From Erpobdella octoculata (taxonomy: Eukaryota > Annelida > Clitellata > Hirudinida > Erpobdellidae), in the NCBI GenBank assembly GCA_963978895.1, contig OZ022242.1, forward strand, positions 38,814,354 to 38,878,353: a DNA stretch of 64,000 nt. Direction: 5' to 3'. Made by a program: the position numbers and the translations under genes. Of this stretch, positions 35,691-48,392 are shown one piece after another; positions within the stretch are counted from its first letter, which is position 1, and every line of letters starts with the position of its first letter. The notes under the pieces are model-generated. The model saw only the letters and a list, made by a program, of their open reading frames with translations. It was not told the DNA's origin and searched no databases.

Positions 35691-37776
35691 CTGGAAGATT
35701 TTTCTTTCTTCTTTTTTGCTCTACATCTGTTTAATAAGGAAAAAAATTGCTAGAAAACAAATTATCAACTTAATTTGCAATATAATTATTAAAGCAACTA
35801 AATCTCTACTAAAATATTTACTTTTGAAACCTGAAAAATATTGCCGAAAAGTCGGAATGAAAAAAATCTTTACGTTCACAGAAAAAAAGGGTTAGATGAA
35901 CTGCAAATGGAGAATTCCAGGAGTCACTTTCATGATATTGCAAGCTCAACCGATAAGTAAACAAAACAATCTAAAACTAAAAAACACAAATCTGTTGTGT
36001 TTTTATCTCTACTAAAAAAAAATAAGCCAAATGAATGTAAAGTAATCATAAAAATCAACAATAAATTACAAATAATATATATTTCATGAAAAAAGAAACA
36101 AATAACGAATATATATATATATATATATATATTTAACTGATTATCTTCCTAATACATGATACAAAAATTATTTTCAGATTTTTACCTGATTTAACTTATA
36201 CAACAGGGACATCCAAAATAATTTACTGAGAATACAATGTTAAACTATTACTAGACAATCCCTGTTGTTTCAAACAAGAAAAATTAATTTTCTAAAGCTA
36301 CATAAGTTTAGTTTTTTTTTAACTTTGAAATATTCAGAAATATACAATTTTTTCAGACTGTTCATGAAAATTCTATCTTTGTTTTTAGTAATTAGTAATT
36401 ACTCAAAATAATCCTCTAACTAGAATTGTAAACGAGCGACGATGCGATGGCCACATCGGCTTAGCAACGCCCCTCAAAACACCTAATAAACATGACATAC
36501 ATACATATATAAATATATGTCAATATATGATATATAATACATTTTAAATTTTACTATTTACTGCCAAGTCCCGATGTATATCATTGCCATTTATACTTAT
36601 TTGCAAACTTAAAAAATAGTTTAAAACTAAACTGAAAAAAATATGATTAGGATACTCACCAGAGTTGTGATCAATATTTTTACAATGAAAGGGAAGAAAA
36701 GTAGCGATCACAACAGAACAACATCAATTGATTAGTTAAATGGCAACAAAGACTCTAATTAAGCAGATGATTAGTGACTAAATTAGATTTATAAAGTTTT
36801 TTTTAATTATGCAATTATAGTTATTCTGCAACTAAACCCTAAAATCATAATGTTTTTTTAATTGTAAAATTTTACTTTTAGTTTGTTTTATTGTTTTCCC
36901 TTGCTAACCAAGGAGGCAAGGAGGTGTTTTCTGAATTTAATAATGTTACAGAAAATAGATTTTTTCTTATTAAAACTATAAAATAAGTTTTTTAAAAATT
37001 GTTGTCCTTCAAAAATAATTTAAATATGGACATCGATTTGATTGACACGCAACTAATGTATGATTGACATAAGGTTAGTAGGTAAGTTAGTTGTATTTTA
37101 AAGAAAAAAAAGAAGAATTTCATAGGTCTTTATTTTTTGAAAAGTACCTCAGACACCCTCCCCCTCCGGTCATCGGCTTTTTTGGAGTGAAAACTGCATA
37201 AAATAGCACAAAACTTTTAACCCCCTCCCCGGTCATCAACCATTTTTAGAGAAAAAGTTAAGGACGGATTTAGTAGAAGAAATATTTGTATTATTTGGGT
37301 CTTTACAAAACTTTGCCCAAGGTTTTCTAAATGTTTTTTCGTTTTTCCCCCATAGATTTGCTGAAATGACGCCCCTGAGTGCAACCGTACCTAACCTTAT
37401 TTTCAAATTTTTTCAAGTAATAAACTATCTCTAAAAACGGTCAATGGCCGGCGGGTAGGTAAGTGTGGGTACTCTTTTATTTATGGAAGTAAAATAGCAG
37501 AAATCTTCTTATAAATGAATGTTATCATAATTTTGTTGTCCATTCTTCAAGCTTATTGGGACGACTGTCCGGCTGGAGAATTCTGGGTCACGGAATTGGG
37601 GTTAGGGGTTAGGAGAAGGTTCGCTTCTTTAATACTACTACTTTTTATAATATTAATAGTAGGTGGGTGGGGTTTAAATTCGTAGATGTAGCTTAATCGC
37701 GACAGTTTGTTTATTTACATTCTATTACGGAGGACCGCGACTTGTGTTGTTAACGAAAGGTTTATTTAGGAAAAAA
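35691..37776. other. Divergent intergenic region between TBC and C2orf42 genes
   Basis: About 2.1 kb of AT-rich sequence with a TA microsatellite near 36111-36132. It should hold both promoters and possibly a 5' TBC exon. Two C-rich phrases containing 'cggtcatc' occur at about 37150-37180 and 37220-37245. No coding sequence is supported. Confidence 0.5.
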
Positions 37777-40700
37777 ATGAATCTAGTGGACGACGCTTCG
37801 GGTAATGTCGTCAGCTTGAAAATTCGTGATCTTCTGGTCAAGAAAGCGCACTCGTCTCTTCCACCACTCCTTTTTAAAAGTCGTGACAGACGCCAATGTC
37901 CTAAGCTTCTCGAAGGTCTCGGTAGGGCTACCAGGAGGGGTGTAAGGGCATGTCCAAACTGCGGCATTATTAACGGAACGCGAGGTCTCAAGTGCAAGAA
38001 CGGTAGCTGTAGATTTGTCTTCAACAAGAAAACATCCGAAAACGGTGCCATGAGTTCTGAAAACGTAGTAGAAGAAGAGATTAGCGAGTCTGAGTTACGC
38101 AAGTCGTTTCGAGCGTTGAGACTTATTGGTCGGGAAAAGTTTTACTCAGTGCAGAAGATATGCCAGTCCAAAGGGGACCTCACAGACTGGGGGTTTGTCC
38201 ACTTGCCCTCGTGTGTTAACAGTCATCAAAGCAAAGACCTTGTTGCCTACCATATCACGGCGTTCTGTTACATGAAGGGTTAGTCAAAAAAAAAAAATTA
38301 TTTTTACTTTATTGTAGAAAACGTTTTTGTATCGAATGCAAATTATTCTACAACTAACTGGAATGCCTGGCATTGTTCCGGCGTTTGGGAGGTATTTTTG
38401 TAAACCGGGAACAAACCACACTCTTACCATGCTCCTTGAGTGTACCAAACCTTCGAAAAAAATCAATAAATTCAAACATTTATGTTAATTAGATTTGACA
38501 GCTTCTGCCTAAGAATAGTTGATAAATGGAATCAGCTCCCAAACAGTTTGGTGATGTCAAAGAGTGTGAATGAATTTAAAAACAATATTGATAGGTTGTG
38601 GAAAGAGAAATAGTGAATGAGAAATAATGAGAGACCAGACTTATTCGTCTTATGTACTCTACTTTACTTTTACTTTTGACTTTCGGCGTACAGATTGCAC
38701 CATGTCTGTGTTTCATGACGCTCCGAACAGAAAAAACCAGCAAAGTCGAAAGCGTGCGAACGAAAGCGTCAGCTGCATCGACCGCGACTTTACAGATGGA
38801 GCGTTTCCCTTGAAAACCTGCTGTCAACACGTCAAAGCCGCGTTCTCCGCCGAAGTAACGATTTCGTGCACGTTGCCTGTCGACTCTAATCTTCTTGACT
38901 CCGTCTCTCTACCGAAAGAGGCCAAGGTTCAGTTGACGCGTCTTGTCTGCATGGGGACGAAGGACGACCCGCTGGTGCAGAGGATTTCCAATCGGGTTTA
39001 CGTCGTCAGGGGAATGAAGGACAACGTTCACGCTGAAAACTACACTTACGTTTTCTTTGAAGAAAACGAAACGGGGAACTCCGAAGGGAAAGTTAAAAGT
39101 GAATTTTTTGTAAAAGAAGAAGATGAAGAAGAAGAAGAAATTCAGAGTGGAGCCTGCTTGACGTGCTGGTGCGGTCTCAAATTGAATTTGGAGTTTTTCA
39201 AAGTTTGTATTTCATTTACATATTATTTTTCGGTCTATTTATTACTTTTAATATTTATTTTGAATTTATTTATGTACCAAATTGGTTTTATTCAAATAAT
39301 TAATCATATAAATAATTTGATTGGTTGACTTATTAATTGATTTATTGGCTCTTTAATTGATTGGCAAATTCTTCAACTGATTGAATAACTCTCTTATATG
39401 CATCTGTTTTTTCTCTATCTAAATGCAGGAGTCAACTTATCAACCGTGTCTGCAGTTGTTTGCATGCTTGTTGGCTCTCTCCTCTACTCATGAATTTGCT
39501 CAAATCTGCTTCAGCCTTCTCTCTGCGACAGACGAGTGTTAGCTTGAAAACTATTTTTATTTTCTCATATAAGTTTTCATAAAGTAGTTGGTTTATGTTT
39601 TATATACATAAGAGGCGTAGTAGAGCTTAAAATATTATTACGCTTAACAGACTACAAGCAGGTCAACCTCGTGCAAGAGAACCTCATGAGTCACGGACCG
39701 CATTTCTCTTCCGCCGCCGACATCATCAAGGGCGAACACGGAGAAGCGGAAGAATGCGGGGGAGATGACGAGGGCACGAGTCGCATGGAGATGACGGCCG
39801 ACGAACTGGACAAGGAGGTCTTCGGGCTGCTCTGTCAGTCACCCGTTAAGAAGGAAAGAAAATCTGTGGATGGTTTGTGTTTATTGATTAATTTATTGAT
39901 CGATTTATCGATCCATCGATTGATTGGCTAATTGGTTGATTAATTAATATTTTGAATGATTGACCAACGATTTAAACTTGGATAAATCGCTGAATCAGTA
40001 ATTAGATGATTAAGTTTACGTCTGAGATCATTTTTACTCACGGAACCCAACGAATGGATGAATTACATTTGATGGGTTCAGTTATCAATCATTCAATGGA
40101 TTTAAGATCGAAAAATGTGTTTTCAGTTTCTCCCGGAGGCACTAAAAAGCAACATCGAACGAGCGGCTCCCCCAAGAAGCAGTCTCAGACGTCCGACTCA
40201 GGACATGCCGCGGTCGAAGAAAACTTTCTCGTTCCCAGCGTCTTGAAGGGTAGGGATAAGTTCAAGGTCTTCTTTCTGAGGGGGCATGTCGTTGATTGTT
40301 GCACGATCTGTTGTTGCCGTTGCAAGAGTTGTACAGTGATAATGTTGATTTAGTTGTTAGGGTTGTTGTACTTGAGATGTTGTCTTGTTGATATGATCAT
40401 TATGGTGAAAATGTTATCATGATTCTTATTGTTATAATTATTATTATGTATCCTATTATAATTATTATTATGTATCCTTTTATAATTATTATGATGTATT
40501 TTATAATAATAATTATGTATCTTATTATAATAATAATTATTATTGATCATATTGTAATTATTATTATGTATCTTATTATAATTATTGTGATAGCAAACTA
40601 TTTCGTATTTATTTTGTTTTTCTCGTGTGTATAATTGTTGCTTGTATTTTATTTATTGAGTGAGTGAATCCGTGTAATGTAACGGATTCGAATATACAAA

Positions 40701-42293
40701 TATATGCAAATATATACAACTCATCATTAGTTGCTCCTCATTTCATTCCAGCCAGTGGTAACACTTCCAGCGTCGTCGGTTTTGAGGACTGGATGAATTT
40801 CGTCATCGAAGCCATTGGAGACACGATGCATTACGAAGCGCCTGGTATTTAACGACTTATTACTTATCTCCGTTTTCACGCATGTCATTCTTATATCTGA
40901 ATTATGTGCTTCTTGAATGTGTAATTTACAGTTATACAGGCTTAAATTTTCTATTCAAACGTTTGGAAATTTGTTGTCTTCATAGATCTCTCTCTCTCTC
41001 TAAATAAAATGCAGTTTTGTGTAAATTATTATAAATCAATTAATTTTATGCGCATAATTAACAACCGTTACTGGTTTTTTTTTCTGCCAATCACAGGCAA
41101 GCCCCTCCCACTGAAGTTTTACGTTCCCGATCACTTCTTCGACGTCGTTCTCAGTCGCATCAGCAAAACGTCGAGCAGTAAGAAGCGGCGTCTTCCTGAC
41201 GCTTCGGAAATCATCCGCGTCGCTCCGCCTCAGCCACCGCCGTACGGGCAGTTCGGAAAGTACGTGTGGCATCTTCATAGCCCTGGTCACGTCCAGGAGA
41301 TTTTCTCCACGTCCACTGTGAGTGAGAGACCCGGGTCACGAGGGCATCCGTTGTTCCCCTTGAAATTTAGTTTTTTTTTTTTAATTGTTGGAATCTGAAA
41401 TATAATCGTTCAAGTTTCGTTTATAAATAAATCGACTTGTAAACCGGCTTTATTTCATCACAAGCGTACTTTTCCTCGACAGAGCAAGCTGGAGCTGAGT
41501 CGAAACTTTGCCGAAAATCACGACGGCACGGTCGAGAAACTTCAGATAACCAACGAAAAGTCACCAAAGTACGACTCCAGTGGACGTCGGTGCATCCAGC
41601 CGTTCCACCCGAGGACCCGTTTGAAGATAGGTGAGTAGCAGTCAGTAAGTGAGTAGTCAGTCAGTCAGTCAGTCGTGTACATTTCTGTTGGCATAGCAAC
41701 GAGAGGTCAAAGATTTTTAATAATATATACATACATTTATTTATAGAACATATATATGAACAATATTTTAAATAATTCTAGATATGGGCATAGAGACATA
41801 TAGTTTGCGCCCATCATTTCCTTTATGTTTATGTTTTATGTTTATGTTATTTGAGACTTAACATTTTTGCTAGTTTAATTTTTAATATTTAATTTATTTA
41901 TTCTGAGTGACTTCCTCTCTCTCATTGTCCATCTAAATTAACAAAATAAAGATATTTTGAAAAGCAATGCCTATGAAACATTTTCGAATCAGTCTGATTT
42001 GATTTTATTTGATTTTATTAATTTTATTGAATTTTATTTCCTCCATAACCAGAATAAAAGTAAATTCAAATAAAATTATTTGAAAATCCCACAGAGCATT
42101 CGCCGGTGATTGAATATTAAATACGGTTCATTTTCCAGGCCAAAGTGCAGACAACAACTCGTCATCCGACGTGACGCCTTTCACGATCCAGTGGATTCCA
42201 GACTTGTATCGACAGTGTAAAGTGGGGGAGATGACACTCAAGTTTGAATTCGACCACTACAGAGGTGACAAGCTGATCCTGCCGGTCGAATGA
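37777..42293 (+). CDS. C2orf42: C2orf42 homologue (conserved uncharacterised zinc-ribbon protein), 8 exons
   Basis: Exons 37777-38278, 38694-39202, 39662-39872, 40127-40249, 40752-40844, 41097-41317, 41483-41630 and 42139-42293 join to 653 residues, against about 570 in human. Near the N-terminus 'LGRATRRGVRACPNCGIING' and 'TRGLKCKNGSC' place Cys59, Cys62, Cys73 and Cys78 as a zinc-ribbon-like unit, matching the human '[20 protein letters not shown]'. A second Cys cluster is 'CLTCWCG'. The C-terminal part matches human well: 'DWMNFVIEAIGDTMHY', 'FYVPDHFFDVVLSRIS', 'KKRRLPD', 'FGKYVWH', 'TPFTIQWIPDL', 'GEMTLKFEFDHYRG'. The biochemical role is unknown. I chose ATG 37777 because codons upstream in this frame lack another ATG. 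The exon 2/3 junction (39202/39662, donor gtttgt) is the least certain. A plus-strand AATAAA is at 43039. Confidence 0.92.
38491..38613 (+). mobile_element. LINE reverse-transcriptase C-terminal remnant
   Basis: The plus strand encodes 'IVDKWNQLPNSLV' then 'KSVNEFKNNIDRLWKEK' and a stop. This is the classic end of CR1/jockey-like ORF2 proteins ('RVVNxWNSLPxxVV...SVNxFKxxLDxxW'). It lies in intron 1 of the C2orf42 gene. Upstream sequence is too degraded to extend the frame. Confidence 0.7.
40425..40590. repeat. AT-rich 'ttataattattattatgtat' repeats
   Basis: Several imperfect units of about 20-24 bp lie in intron 4 of the C2orf42 gene. Low-complexity frames here are not genes. Confidence 0.85.
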
Positions 42294-43228
42294 AAACGGT
42301 AGTTTCCTCTCCTGCCAACGAGGATCAAGGACAGAGCATTGTGAGGGAAAGACGATGATTGTTGGAGAAGAACTGCAATATTGTGGTATTGTGTCGTCCA
42401 GTTGGTCCTGCTGCGAAATGCCGTATATTTTTTTCTAAATGATTGATCAACTGATTTTGTATATTTTTGGAGTTTCAGTGTGTATTATGTCATTGTTTTT
42501 TTTTGTTTTTTTTTTGTAGTTATGTTTGTATGATCTGCCCATACATTACTCTCTACTGTGTTGTCTCGCACTGCCTTTGCATTACGTTTGTTTTTTGTTG
42601 TTTTTTTTGCATTTAAGGAAGGAATATTCTTATATAGTTGATCTATTTTTTGTTTCTCAAACAAAATCTAATTTAAAATCAGACAGTGAGTCTACAAAAC
42701 ATGTGATTTTTAATAATTTACTAAGGCAAATTAGCTCTGATCGTCTGTAACCGTGGAGTGGGGTCTGAGGTAGGTTACTTACTTTAGCTTTCTAGTTAGA
42801 GTGTAGAAACTAGAAAAGGCGTGCAGCAGCAGAACAGCCCGTGGCCAAACTTTGATCACCTTCGGTAATTCAAAAGAAGAGGTTCTGGTAGCTATGTCGC
42901 ACAACAGAAGACAGCCACGGGTTTGCCGTTTTCAAAAAGAAATGACTATCTCTTATTCAAACTATAGCTCGATGTTTTTAAAAAATATTAAAAATCAACA
43001 CTGCTAGACGCCGTAAATTGGCAACTATTAGGAATTAGAATAAAGTTACTATAACTTATATATACTCAAATAAAATTAATTAAATTGAAACTTAAAAAAA
43101 AATTTAACTGCAAAATTTTAAAGATTTCACCCATATTCTATTTTTTTTATTTGTTTTGTTTAAAAGTAGCCTCTGGTTTTTTAACGGAGGCCGGTAATTA
43201 TTTTGTAATATACCGCAATTTCGGTAAA
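42294..43228. other. C2orf42 3' UTR and RPUSD4 promoter region
   Basis: Roughly 0.9 kb between two genes in the same direction. T-rich tracts occur at 42500-42620. A small inverted repeat pairs 'cccgtggc' (42838-42845) with 'gccacggg' (42913-42920). AATAAA at 43039 could end C2orf42. No other gene is seen. Confidence 0.5.
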
Positions 43229-46200
43229 ATGGCATTATCTCGTCTTGATGTCAGCAGCAAGATAAAGTTTTACAAAAAATTAGTTGTTGGAAATGATGTA
43301 AAATTGTATTTCTTGAGGGCTATTAGCGATCATAGTAGTAGTAGTAATCGATTTGCCGGTGGATCGCCATCGTCGACGTCAAGTGATGGTCACTACTCAA
43401 AAAAGAGATCGAATACATCAAACGGTAATAATAACAACTTCAAACAATCGCGTGCCTCGGGTTTTAAAAATTTTAATAAATCACATCCCCTGGACGCCAA
43501 AGACTCCACGTCGTCGTCGTCTTCCAGATATAACAACAATAATAATAATAATAACAATCTCCGATTCAGACAACAACAAAATCCTAAGAAAAACGTTAAT
43601 CTCGAAAAGCAAGTAGAAAAAATCAAATCGAACTTGCGAGTGCTGCACAATCTGTCCGAGAGTTCTCAGAGCAAGTCCGCGAGCAGCAGCAGACACCCAG
43701 CTGCTTTTTCTGCTGCTTCTTCTGCTGCATCGACGCACCGAGAAGATGTCCTCAATAAACCTTCTGTTACGGGTAACGATTTTTGGTCATCGTTCGTGGA
43801 AAGCAACGTAGCGGCTGCGACGGCAGACGGCGAGATGTCGGATAACGGCGACAATCAAGTCTTCGACAAGAGAAAGCGAATGGCAGAGCTGGCGTTCATC
43901 AATTCGCTGAAGAATAAAAATCGAAAGCCTACTAGCCCTAAGCAGAAAGAAGTTGAACCGCCTCCACAGAGTAATGTGGTGTTTACTACGTACGGCCAGA
44001 TTAGGAGAGACGGGCCGTCAAGTGAACCTGCGAAAATGGAAGAAAGGAATATAACTGCAGCAGGGCAGAGACCAGTCAAGATGTTAAAAAATGCTAACAA
44101 AGAAGGCAAATATAACCCAATACAGTCAAATGTTCAAAACTCCATGTCAAATGATAAAAACAATGTCAAAAGAACAGAAGCTAAAAGATTGAATAAACCA
44201 ATGTTGGCAGAAAATCCAGAATTCAATGTTAATTTGTTCGATGACCAGTATTTTGGACTCTCTGCCGATAGAATAAATAATGAGCCTGGCAGTGTAGTCG
44301 CTGGTCGTAGGTCACCGGCAAGTACCGAAGATTTTGAAAATAATTTTATCGAAGAGCAATATTTTTCCTCGCGTGGCGCATCGTCCGGTCAAAAGTCTAT
44401 TTTCGATCTGGCCGGAGCTACTCAGCTGACTGAACAATCGAATCGGAATGTTTCCCCTTCTCCAAATTTCCGGATTCGCCCAAGCAAAGCTATCGTGACG
44501 GACGAAGTTCTGTCGGACGTTAACTTTTTCGACCAATCGTATTTCTCGGAAGTCGGCGAAACTGGGAAGCAGCTGCCCGGGGATGCTACAGCGGCGGGTA
44601 TTTCTGATCGGGACATTTGCGCTGCTATCCAGACTAATTTCAGCTACGACCAAAATGATTTTGATCTGGAAAACCTCTTTCCGGAAACCGTCGACCGGAA
44701 CGAGGAAGTCGAAGACGCGATGGAGGTCGCCACGGTGACGCGAGGGGAGGCCAAACGCATGCAGAACCGGCCGGCGGACACTGAAAACCCGAAGACCGCC
44801 TACGACGCTGTCATCAAGCTGAGGCAAGAAAATATTGATAAAACGATGAACGAAAAGAAGCAAATCTTGACGGGAGAAAAGAAAGGTGAGTCATGATGAT
44901 GATGATGCTCGATCAGATTTATGGCATGTCTGATCGTCTTACCGCCGTGCGTGCTGTAATCTTCATTATTGACATAATTAATAGTTGTTGTTGTTACAGT
45001 CACCGATGTAACCAGTATCACAATTACACGTAATCAACATACATACTTTCCGATGTATGTATGTTATAATTTCATGTAATGCTGGTAGATGGTGCTGCAA
45101 TCGAAACGTTATGTATAACGATATTCTAAAAAATTCATCATTTTGACAGGTCATCTCCAGTATATATTTATATATAATAATAATAAATAATAATAATACA
45201 CAATGTCAATTGTTTGTATACAGCATACATAAAATTGATTCTCAGGCACAAAAAAATATATATATGTACATTACGTAATATTTATTCTGTAATCTGGTTT
45301 TGTTCCTCTTCATTCGTAGTGATAAAAAAAGGCCCGGGCAAGTGGGACGGTCACGTCGACAGCAAGGGCTTCAGAATATTAACCAGTCAGGTGAAAGACC
45401 TTGATCACATGATTGACCTTGACCTCGTCACGATTCTTTGCGATTCCATTCTGTTTGAAAACGGTGAGCTCGTTCGTTTGCTTGTCAGCTGAGAAGGCGC
45501 GTGTTTTGTTATTTATTTTTCGAATCCGATTAATCTTTAAATTCTTGAAGTTATTTTGCAAATCGTATTTTTAATTTGTAAGAAATTTTGTACGGAAATT
45601 CAACCGAAATCTGCTCCCGTCCAATTGTAATAATCTTCTGGACTTTGTTTTATTCGTTGCATCTAATGAATATAATTAAAATTTCATTTGATGATTAGAT
45701 TAACAACCAAGTTTTTTTGCTATCGTGTTGAAAAACTTTTTTTTTTTTCGGTACTTTTTCAGATCAGCTGGTGGTCTTGAACAAACCTTACGGTCTTCCA
45801 TCGCACGGTTAGCGTTAGATTTGTCGGGAGTTATTCGAGAAAGTGTATAAAAACCGATTTACGTTGCTATTAATTTCTAATCATTGCATATTTTTTTGTT
45901 ATTCCATCCGACTTATATTAGGCGGTCCCGGCATCGACAAAAGCATCGCCTCGTTGCTGGACAAGATGGCCGAACGAAGAGAGAAGAAAAGGATCTGCAA
46001 GTATCACCTCGTACACAGGCTGGACAAGGAAACGACCGGAGTAATGCTTCTTGCAAAGTTAGTCCGCGGAGTTGCCACCTCTGCTGATGCCGTTAATTGG
46101 ACTGGATCGGGCTTGGCGAGGGATGCCAGAATATTGACGTTATCTTTTAAAATAATGATAACGAAATGTTATTTTAATTTTACAATTTTTTTAAATTAAA

Positions 46201-48392
46201 ATGATAAAATATAATAAATATTATAAAATTATATTATAATATATAAAAATTTTAATTTTTAAATAATGATAAAAAAATGTTATTTTATTTTTAAAATTTC
46301 TTAAAATTAAAATGATAAAATATAATAAATATTATAAAATGATAATATATAATATATAAAAAATTTTATTCTATCAATTGTCGCAGGAACGAAGAAGTGG
46401 CGAATCTGCTGCTGACCAGATTTGAGAACAGAAAGGTCATCAAAACTTACTGGGCACTGACCAAGGGAGTTCCAAACCCCCTTGAAGGTTGTCCTACGAA
46501 TTAGATTTTTACTTACTGACGTGAATATAAAATATTGTTTGAGTTTTTTATTTAAAAATTTAATTTTTTATTAAGGATTTCGTAACAATTCGTTTACGTG
46601 AATTCGTAATAATTCGTTTGTATGAATTCATAATAATTCATTTACGTGAATTCGTAATAATTCATTTACGTGAATTCGTAATAATTCATTTACGTGAATT
46701 CGTAACAGTTCATTTAAGGTAACTCGTAATAAATCGTTTAAGTGAATTGCTTTTCACAAAATTAACGATTGTATAAAATCGAGCATTTCAATTAGCACAT
46801 AACACAATCGTCCAGGTATTGCGACTCTGAAACACAGCTACTGGCATTCTATAAGTAGAAATTATTTTTATTACTATTATTATTATTGTTATTATTATTA
46901 TTATCATTATCATTACTATTATTATTATTGTTATTATTATTATTGTTATTATTTTTATTATTATTATTATTATTATTATTTTTATTTTTATTCGTCCAGG
47001 TGTCATCGACATACCTTTGGGAGAAGGTTCCATCAACGTTCACAACGGTAGAGGCGAACTTGAAAAGAAGTACAGGGTTAGTCGTTTAGAATAAAAATAA
47101 TAATAATAAATAAATGATATTTATTATTATTATTTATAAATCACCTCAATCAATACTTTCTCTACTCTTTAGTAATTAATTATTGATTTTTTATTTCTGC
47201 TGTGTTCTGTAGCTCAGTAGTATAAGATTATTAGTTGTTTATATTAATTAGGTTATATTATATATTTTTATTATTTAGATTATTAGTTATTTATATTTAT
47301 TATATTATATATTTATATTATTAGTTTAATCTGTCTCAAAGGCGATTCAATGCATTGTAATCTACAATATATAATATCGTAAACTATCGAAGTTATTATT
47401 ATTATTTTTCTTCTCTTCCCGTCTGCAGATGGAGCTGAGGCCGAATTACCCGAATAGAATGCGTCTCCTCAAGAACTCTGTGGATCAGACAGGTGTTTCT
47501 GAGGCCATAACCAATTACAAAGTCCTCGAAAGTAACAACTCGTGTGCACTTGTCGAGTGCAAGCCTGAAACCGGTGCGTCTAACGTATCTTCTGCTGGGT
47601 TTTTCCCATTCATAAAGAATGTAGGGGTTTTCCCATTGATGTAGTATGTAGGGGTTTTTCCCATTGAAAAGTTTCATTACTTGGGTTTGTTTTTTTTTAT
47701 TTTGCACCTGCTGACTAGCTCACCTGTCTTAGACATTACTAGTTTTCATTAAGGTTATTGTATTAAATTAGTATAGTATGTTAATATATAAAAATATAAT
47801 ATACTAATATATACCTGTGTTTTGTACGACACTACAGGTGTGAAACATCAGATCCGATGCCATTTGGCGTTTGCCCTGAACACTCCGATACTGGGCGACC
47901 ACAAGTATTCGCACATGTCAAGACTGGCACCACAGGTCTGTGGAATTCCAGTTTGTCTTAATCAGTTTCTATTAGTCGATTTTTTAAGGTGGAAGAAAAA
48001 TACATAAGTTTAGTTGTGTCGAAGTCAATGATATTGTATTGATAAGTGGAAAATAACATAATTGTTCTATTTGTATTTATATCAATACTTTAATGTTTTA
48101 TTTATACTTGAATAATATAAATTTTTCAATTATACGTTTGTGTTTTTTAATAATATATTTATTTATCTCTTACGATATGAATATTTATTTTTTAAAACAG
48201 AAACTACCATCAGACATGCTGCAAAAGCTGGGCATTCGACAGGCGAAGGTACGCCACGTCCCGATGCATCTGCACGCGCGATCTTTGGTTCTGCCCGAAT
48301 TCCTTCCGGACGGGCGCAACCTGTTTGCGTCCGCTCGGTTGCCCGGCCATTTCGTCCAGAACATGAAATGGCTCAAGCTGAAGATTCCTTAA
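43229..48392 (+). CDS. RPUSD4: RPUSD4-type mitochondrial RNA pseudouridine synthase with long N-terminal extension, 9 exons
   Basis: Exons 43229-44885, 45320-45463, 45763-45807, 45922-46057, 46387-46487, 47000-47076, 47429-47573, 47838-47935 and 48201-48392 join to 864 residues. The last 310 are an RluA-family catalytic domain: '[20 protein letters not shown]', '[18 protein letters not shown]' (catalytic Asp650), '[15 protein letters not shown]', '[10 protein letters not shown]', '[16 protein letters not shown]', '[10 protein letters not shown]' and '[16 protein letters not shown]'. The conserved '[19 protein letters not shown]' matches RPUSD4 rather than RPUSD1-3. RPUSD4 modifies mitochondrial 16S rRNA and tRNA. 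The first 550 residues are Asn/Ser-rich, disordered and absent from the 377-residue human protein; they include three related motifs ('LFDDQYFG', 'FIEEQYFS', 'FFDQSYFS'). The ATG at 43229 starts '[17 protein letters not shown]', a possible mitochondrial presequence. AATAAA is at 48510. Confidence 0.92.
46590..46745. repeat. 24-bp minisatellite in an RPUSD4 intron
   Basis: About six units of 'aattcgtaataattcatttacgtg' with scattered changes, in the intron between the fifth and sixth exons; a (TTA)n tract follows at 46860-46990. Confidence 0.9.

Noticed and set aside
37595..37615. 'ttggggttaggggttagg' as interstitial telomeric repeat
   Set aside because: Only two irregular units; not a telomeric array.
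47206..47235. 'tgtagctcagtagtataaga' as a tRNA A-box/D-arm
   Set aside because: No matching B-box (GGTTCRANNCC) or acceptor stem downstream; it is intronic sequence of RPUSD4.
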